Positions 60,510-64,000 of a stretch of DNA of 64,000 bases are shown piece after piece. The stretch is from Deinococcus sp. QL22 (lineage in GTDB: Bacteria > Deinococcota > Deinococci > Deinococcales > Deinococcaceae), in the NCBI RefSeq assembly GCF_023370075.1, contig NZ_CP097157.1, positions 1 to 64,000 on the forward strand, read 5' to 3'. Under the pieces are notes generated by a model. It made no database searches. It had not been told where the DNA came from and worked only from the letters and a program-made list of their open reading frames with translations. Each line of letters starts with the position of its first letter. Position 1 is the stretch's first letter. The position numbers and the translations under genes were made by a program.

Positions 60510-61289
60510 ATGCAACGTGCCCTGCTCTGCCTGCTCCCTGTGTTGCTGCTGGCCTGTCGTACTCCCCCCCTACCTCAAAGCGGCACCCCTGCCACCCGCG
60601 AGAACCTGTTGGCCACCATTGACGCTACCCCTGCTCCTCTGGCACTGCCCCGACCGGCCGACCTCGGCACCGACCTCTCCATCCAAGGCCCTGTCCAATT
60701 TGCCTTTCGCGTCGGTGATCCGGTGTACCTCACCGGCAATGGGACTGGAGAAGTGTGGGGGCAAATCACGGGTTCCAAACAGGCGCGGGTTCGCTTGCCT
60801 ACCGAGACCAATCTGCCCCGCCTGCCCCTCCTCTCACTGATCCGTGAATTCATTCCGTCCAGTTTGTGCGCCGTGGACACCCTCAAGGCCAGTTTGGAGG
60901 CAGAGTACTTCACCCCAGAGTTCTATGCCCGAACCCCCGGCACCTTTTCGGCCGGGCTTGAACCTCAGACGTCGCCCATGCCTCTCTACGGGCGCCTGTA
61001 CCCCGCAGTAATCTCGAACGAGAAGAATGCTTTTCTCCGCACCGGCATCCTGCTGCATCTCCAGCAAGACGTCAAGGTACAGGGCGAGCTGCGCTGCGTC
61101 TTTGAGTACGGGGAATTTGTCGAGGATGCCACCCAATATGGGCTGAGCGTGAATGTCGACTTGAAAGCCGGGTGGAACGTGCTGCGCCAAAGCTATCTGA
61201 GCACCCCGAGGGCGCGGGGCGGGTCGGTGGAAATCGTGATTTCTGGGGCGGCCCAGGATTACAACACCCTCGTCACCATTGGAGAATGA
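60510..61289 (+). CDS. Lipoprotein of unknown family
   Basis: The start at ATG 60510 is set by GGAGG at about 60497-60501. The signal peptide MQRALLCLLPVLLLACRTP has lipobox LLAC at residues ~13-16. The mature part (about 240 residues) is beta-rich with repeating strand pairs (GPVQFAFRVGDPVYLTG, AGLEPQTSPMPLYGRLYPAVI, GLSVNVDLKAGWNVLRQSY). Similar proteins are common among Deinococcus lipoproteins, but I cannot name the family. Confidence 0.7.
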   Translation: MQRALLCLLPVLLLACRTPPLPQSGTPATRENLLATIDATPAPLALPRPADLGTDLSIQGPVQFAFRVGDPVYLTGNGTGEVWGQITGSKQARVRLPTETNLPRLPLLSLIREFIPSSLCAVDTLKASLEAEYFTPEFYARTPGTFSAGLEPQTSPMPLYGRLYPAVISNEKNAFLRTGILLHLQQDVKVQGELRCVFEYGEFVEDATQYGLSVNVDLKAGWNVLRQSYLSTPRARGGSVEIVISGAAQDYNTLVTIGE

Positions 61290-61414
61290 GGCCCGGCTGG
61301 GGTTCGCCTCCACAAGCCAGTTCGCTTTGACTCATTGACCGTGAACTTCACACTGCCCGATAGCGTAGGGTCGCCCATTGCCAGCGTGCGTTCTGTACAG
61401 CATTGGGCATGAGA

Positions 61415-61714
61415 TCAGTGCGGGCTGAGCGCTCCAGTAGGCCGAACCATCCTTGACCTTTGAGTGGCATACGCTTCAAGTAAGCATGCCTGCGGGCAGC
61501 CGGGTTCCCACTCGTCAGGCAAGATCCAAATCGGGGCCTTGTTCCGCAGGCCGATGTGCAGCCGCCACCACCACGCCAGCGACCTCGTGGGGGACAGGGT
61601 CACGGCCAACACCTGCGATACCTGTTCCACCCAGACCCGGCACCGTAGGTGCTGAATGCGCAGACGCTCCTGGCACAAAGGTGTCAAGTCTTCGAGTCGA
61701 GCAGGCTCATACAT
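61415..61714 (-). CDS. Small protein downstream of lexA
   Basis: The 99-residue basic protein starts at ATG 61714, directly after the lexA frame that stops at 61716. It has LCQERLRIQHLRCRVWVEQVSQVLAVTLS and a Trp-rich TRSLAWWWRLHIGLRNKAPIWILPDEWEPG. The composition is coding-like and it is likely in operon with lexA. In some bacteria lexA is followed by a mutagenesis gene, but this protein resembles none I know. Confidence 0.55.
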   Translation of the reverse strand: MYEPARLEDLTPLCQERLRIQHLRCRVWVEQVSQVLAVTLSPTRSLAWWWRLHIGLRNKAPIWILPDEWEPGCPQACLLEAYATQRSRMVRPTGALSPH

Positions 61715-61715
61715 G

Positions 61716-62309
61716 TCAGTCCCCCTGGATGGTGATGCTGCGTCGTGCCCGGCCTATGCCAATGTGCCCCACGAGGCAGCCTTGAATCTGCACGTTGGCA
61801 GCTTTAAACGTCATAGGCAGATACGCTGGGTTTTCACTGATCAGCGACACGGTGCCATTGAGGCGGTGCCAGCGCTTCAGGGTGGCGCTTTCCTCATCAG
61901 GCAGGAGCACCAAGACGATCTCCCCAGGGTGCGGTTCGGCCTGCGTGGGATGAATCACCACCAGATCACCGGGATAAATCCCGATGCCCAGCATGCTGTC
62001 GCCCCGCACCCGCAGCAGGAAATCGCCCTCGTGCAGGTCGAGCACGTCCTGGAGTCGGGTGGCGTAGCCCTCCACGAATTAATCGGCCAGGGTGGGCTGC
62101 CCCGCCGCCACTTCTCCCAGAATGGGCCGAGTCAGGCGCTGCACGATGAGGCCGGTCACGCGCCGACCTTCCGCACTGAGCTGGATGTGGGCGGCCCGGC
62201 GCTCTCCGGCGTCGTACACGATGAAGCCTTTGTCCAGCAGGCCCAGCAGGGAACGGCGCACATTCTGGCGGGGAAGCTTGAGGACATCGCACAGCAGACC
62301 CGTCGTCAC
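61716..62309 (-). pseudogene. lexA: LexA-type repressor interrupted by an in-frame stop
   Basis: The first part (from GTG 62309) is a winged-helix-like VTTGLLCDVLKLPRQNVRRSLLGLLDKGFIVYDAGERRA, then PILGEVAAGQPTLAD, a TAA at 62081-62079, and in the same frame FVEGYATRLQDVLDLHEGDFLLRVRGDSMLGIGIYPGDLVVI. The peptidase domain has the catalytic Ser in RGDSM and a LKRW Lys in the usual place. The hinge-like cleavage Ala-Gly (AAG) lies before the stop. A single C-to-T change would make the TAA. A strong AGGAGGTG ribosome site at 62325-62331 is in another frame, so the start may also be damaged. The SOS-type function is probably lost unless readthrough or reassociation of the two halves occurs. Confidence 0.8.
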
Positions 62310-62418
62310 CGGCTGACCCGCTCAGCTTCACCTCCTGTACCCTGTACCTAAGCCGAGTCTTTACGCGCAGTCGTACAAACAATGGGGGAGCCTAGGTGAT
62401 GCTCGAACGTTGAGGGCC

Positions 62419-62958
62419 TCAAGGCAGATTGAGCTGTTCGGGCGTCGAGGCAAGTGGAAATTCTTTCAACATCACGGAGATCTCTCCACTCGCTGTCGTA
62501 ACGGGGGTTATCAGAGCAGCCCGATTGAGTTCCTTGAAGGCTCCAGTGAGAACCACGTTGCTGACAGTTCCAGTTTTTTGGCAGGTCAGTCGAAGTATCC
62601 AGTTATACCGGAAGGTCGAGAAGTACATGGTTGAATAAGTGCCCAAGCGTTTCAAGACCAGCGTCTCTGGGGGATTGCCGATATTGAGTACCTCGTTTGT
62701 GGCCAGAGGTGTCTTAGCGTAGCCTGACGCCTTGGTACTAATGTGAAAATTATCCTTATTCCTTTCTGCTGCGTCCATGGAACTGCCAATAATTCCAGAA
62801 AGCTCAATGTTTGTGCAATTTGCCAATGTTGCTTCGGAAACTACAAAATACAAACGTGTTGGCACGGGTGCATTATCTAGCAAATTACCATCACAGCTGG
62901 CTAAGCCTACGCCAAGAAGAACTGACGAGACCATGATGTTAGCCTGAATTTTTTTCAT
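62419..62958 (-). CDS. Lipoprotein of unknown family
   Basis: The 179-residue protein starts at ATG 62958 with MKKIQANIMVSSVLLGVGLASCDG, a signal peptide with lipobox LASC. The mature part is beta-rich and Asn/Thr-rich (LYFVVSEATLANCTNIELSGIIG, WILRLTCQKTGTVSNVVLTG), with three internal Cys residues that may form a disulfide. It is somewhat more AT-rich than its neighbours. A GGAGG site (TCCTCC, 62961-62966) precedes the start. The function is unknown. Confidence 0.65.
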   Translation of the reverse strand: MKKIQANIMVSSVLLGVGLASCDGNLLDNAPVPTRLYFVVSEATLANCTNIELSGIIGSSMDAAERNKDNFHISTKASGYAKTPLATNEVLNIGNPPETLVLKRLGTYSTMYFSTFRYNWILRLTCQKTGTVSNVVLTGAFKELNRAALITPVTTASGEISVMLKEFPLASTPEQLNLP

Positions 62959-63132
62959 AAATCCTCCGAATTTCTGGTAATCAACTTAGCGTGCCAGTTT
63001 AACCATTAAGCAGGCCATTGTTCAGTGACGATCAAAGAGGGGTGTCACTCAGCGCAAAATCTTTAGCTTACCAATTCCAATTCGGTCCTAGGGCGTGTCG
63101 GCTAAGGGTGGCGCGGCGGAATTCAACGGCAT

Positions 63133-63540
63133 TTACAGGTCGAAGCGAGCACGATAGGCTACCGCGTCCGACTTCAGCCCGCTCTTGAGGTACAAACGAT
63201 GCACTTCTGGCGCCTGGCGCCCGGTCACCAGCATGACTTTGTAGACGTTGAGTGTTCGTGCCATCTCCATGACGTAGGTCATCAATGCAGTGCCGATCCC
63301 CTGTCCGCGAACATCTTCGCGTGTCACGACATTCTCGATCAGGCCGTATGGCCGTGCACCTTGCATAAGGTTGGGCACCACGACCAACGTCACCGTGCCC
63401 AGAATTTCGCCGCGCTCTGCGACGGACACGTGAATTTTGGGGTCTGCCAGCAGGGCCTCCCAAGTCGTCTGGGCCACCTCCGAGGAAAGTTCCGGTGAGG
63501 AGGGACTCAACTGTCGGTAGAGGGTGGTGACATCGGGCAA
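63133..63540 (-). CDS. GNAT-family N-acetyltransferase
   Basis: The protein has the GNAT motif A V(R)-R-G-Q-G-I-G-T-A-L (residues ~74-84), the preceding strand GLIENVVTREDVRG, and the final HRLYLKSGLKSDAVAYRARFD strand-helix. It should transfer an acetyl group from acetyl-CoA to an unknown amine. The TTG at 63540 gives a start that lacks the first strand. The frame remains open upstream as ELRLRLARLEDLPDV, which is typical of GNAT N-termini, but no good start codon is visible before the AT-rich gene at 63586, so the start may be damaged by that junction. Confidence 0.8.
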   Translation of the reverse strand: MPDVTTLYRQLSPSSPELSSEVAQTTWEALLADPKIHVSVAERGEILGTVTLVVVPNLMQGARPYGLIENVVTREDVRGQGIGTALMTYVMEMARTLNVYKVMLVTGRQAPEVHRLYLKSGLKSDAVAYRARFDL

Positions 63541-63615
63541 ATCCTCAAGACGAGCAAGACGGAGACGCAGCTCAGGCAGAGATAGTTGAAATGCTCGTTG
63601 CGGGTGAAGGGGAAA

Positions 63616-63984
63616 ATGATCGTTTCACCTATAAGATATAATTCAAGTGAACTGCACGAAGAAGCGCAATTCTATTTGTCAGGTAGAGATCCGGTCAATG
63701 TAATCTACGATAATCTATATGGCGTACATAGCGTACTCACTCAATATGTTACTGTATATTTCCTGATCATTGACAATTTAGGTGTTCCCCAATGGCTGCC
63801 GGCTGAAATATTTAAGATTGTTGATGCGACAGTGCTACATGATTGGGTGGTTGATGTTTTTAACAATGGACGAGAAATAATCATTGGCCCAAGCTATATT
63901 GCACAAGACGAAAGTTATTTTTCATTATTATCAGAGGGACACGAGGCCACAGTAAAAGATTTTCTCAGTCGGCAATCTGAATAA
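63616..63984 (+). CDS. AT-rich orphan protein near the window edge
   Basis: The start at ATG 63616 follows GAAGGGG closely; a TTG at 63586 is an alternative. The 122-residue protein is acidic with several hydrophobic strands (SVLTQYVTVYFLIIDNLGVPQWLP, WVVDVFNNGREIIIGPSYI) and no signal peptide. The gene is very AT-rich compared with its neighbours. I do not recognise the family. It has no clear relative in the window; the orphan at 4129 resembles it only in composition and size. Confidence 0.6.
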   Translation: MIVSPIRYNSSELHEEAQFYLSGRDPVNVIYDNLYGVHSVLTQYVTVYFLIIDNLGVPQWLPAEIFKIVDATVLHDWVVDVFNNGREIIIGPSYIAQDESYFSLLSEGHEATVKDFLSRQSE

Positions 63985-64000
63985 GATTACCTGAAGGTGG

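Noticed and set aside
1..64000. tRNA or rRNA genes
   Set aside because: No cloverleaf-like segment with a conserved TTCGA arm, and no rRNA sequence, was noticed on either strand by eye. A covariance-model search could not be run.

Overview
The window looks like part of a plasmid or megaplasmid of a Deinococcus-type bacterium. This is inferred from the high-GC coding style, the type of RepA initiator, the many short lipoproteins, a class II fructose-bisphosphatase, a LexA with a winged-helix rather than classical N-terminus, and the set of IS families. No ribosomal RNA, tRNA or clear core-metabolism cluster was seen. Much of the sequence is mosaic: transposon ends, truncated genes and single-base lesions separate short intact modules.

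Layout. 0-7.4 kb: lipoprotein duplicates and an IS graveyard, with an IS66 transposase, an AT-rich orphan gene, an IS982-type element interrupted by an IS701-type element (target duplications readable for both), and an IS630 remnant. 7.5-11.4 kb: a DUF4384-like lipoprotein, a ParS/Xre-type antitoxin-like protein, and a twofold repeated unit of a RepA-WH1-like protein plus a secreted protein, followed by an Xre regulator with its operators. 11.4-14.8 kb: broken LysR, EamA and arginase pieces around a GrpB-family gene, then a divergent unknown/Xre pair. 15.5-18.6 kb: an AT-rich block with a very large tyrosine recombinase, a 15-bp-stem hairpin, short repeats and an Xre regulator. 18.9-21.5 kb: hypothetical genes and remnants of dinB, IS5 and marR.

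21.5-23.2 kb is a replication origin: two oppositely oriented 22-bp iteron arrays flank a perfect DnaA box, and repA follows. 23.3-32.9 kb is the most striking part. A tightly coupled three-gene operon encodes a radical SAM enzyme, a small His-rich protein, and a 1409-residue nuclease-STAND NTPase. It is followed by a separate 1231-residue protein ending in a PD-(D/E)xK nuclease. I read this as a candidate anti-phage island that I cannot match to a named system. 33.1-35.05 kb is the partition locus (ParA, two small DNA-binding-type proteins, and a CTAG-rich tandem centromere-like repeat).

35.5-42 kb is a possible RNA-repair or stress cluster: a HEAT protein and RNA ligase on one strand, and an unknown protein, an AbiEii-like nucleotidyltransferase, a DUF6915-like protein and a frameshifted leucine-rich-variant repeat protein on the other. 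42.2-47.2 kb holds a broken SUKH gene, a five-member array of an unknown ~125-residue family that interrupts plus-strand reading frames, and a truncated macro-domain gene. 47.2-49 kb has a VapBC-type pair and a tyrosine recombinase. 49.2-64 kb mixes small lipoproteins, three IS6-like copies (two dead, one intact), YetF, GlpX with an IS-derived N-terminus, a truncated SUKH-3 gene, a Yip1-like membrane protein, a lexA gene interrupted by a stop codon, a GNAT acetyltransferase and an AT-rich orphan at the edge.

The RepA/iteron, ParA and recombinase modules together would provide replication, partition and dimer resolution of the plasmid. The VapBC pair and nuclease island would add maintenance or defence. 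All family assignments were made by reading motifs; no database search was possible.
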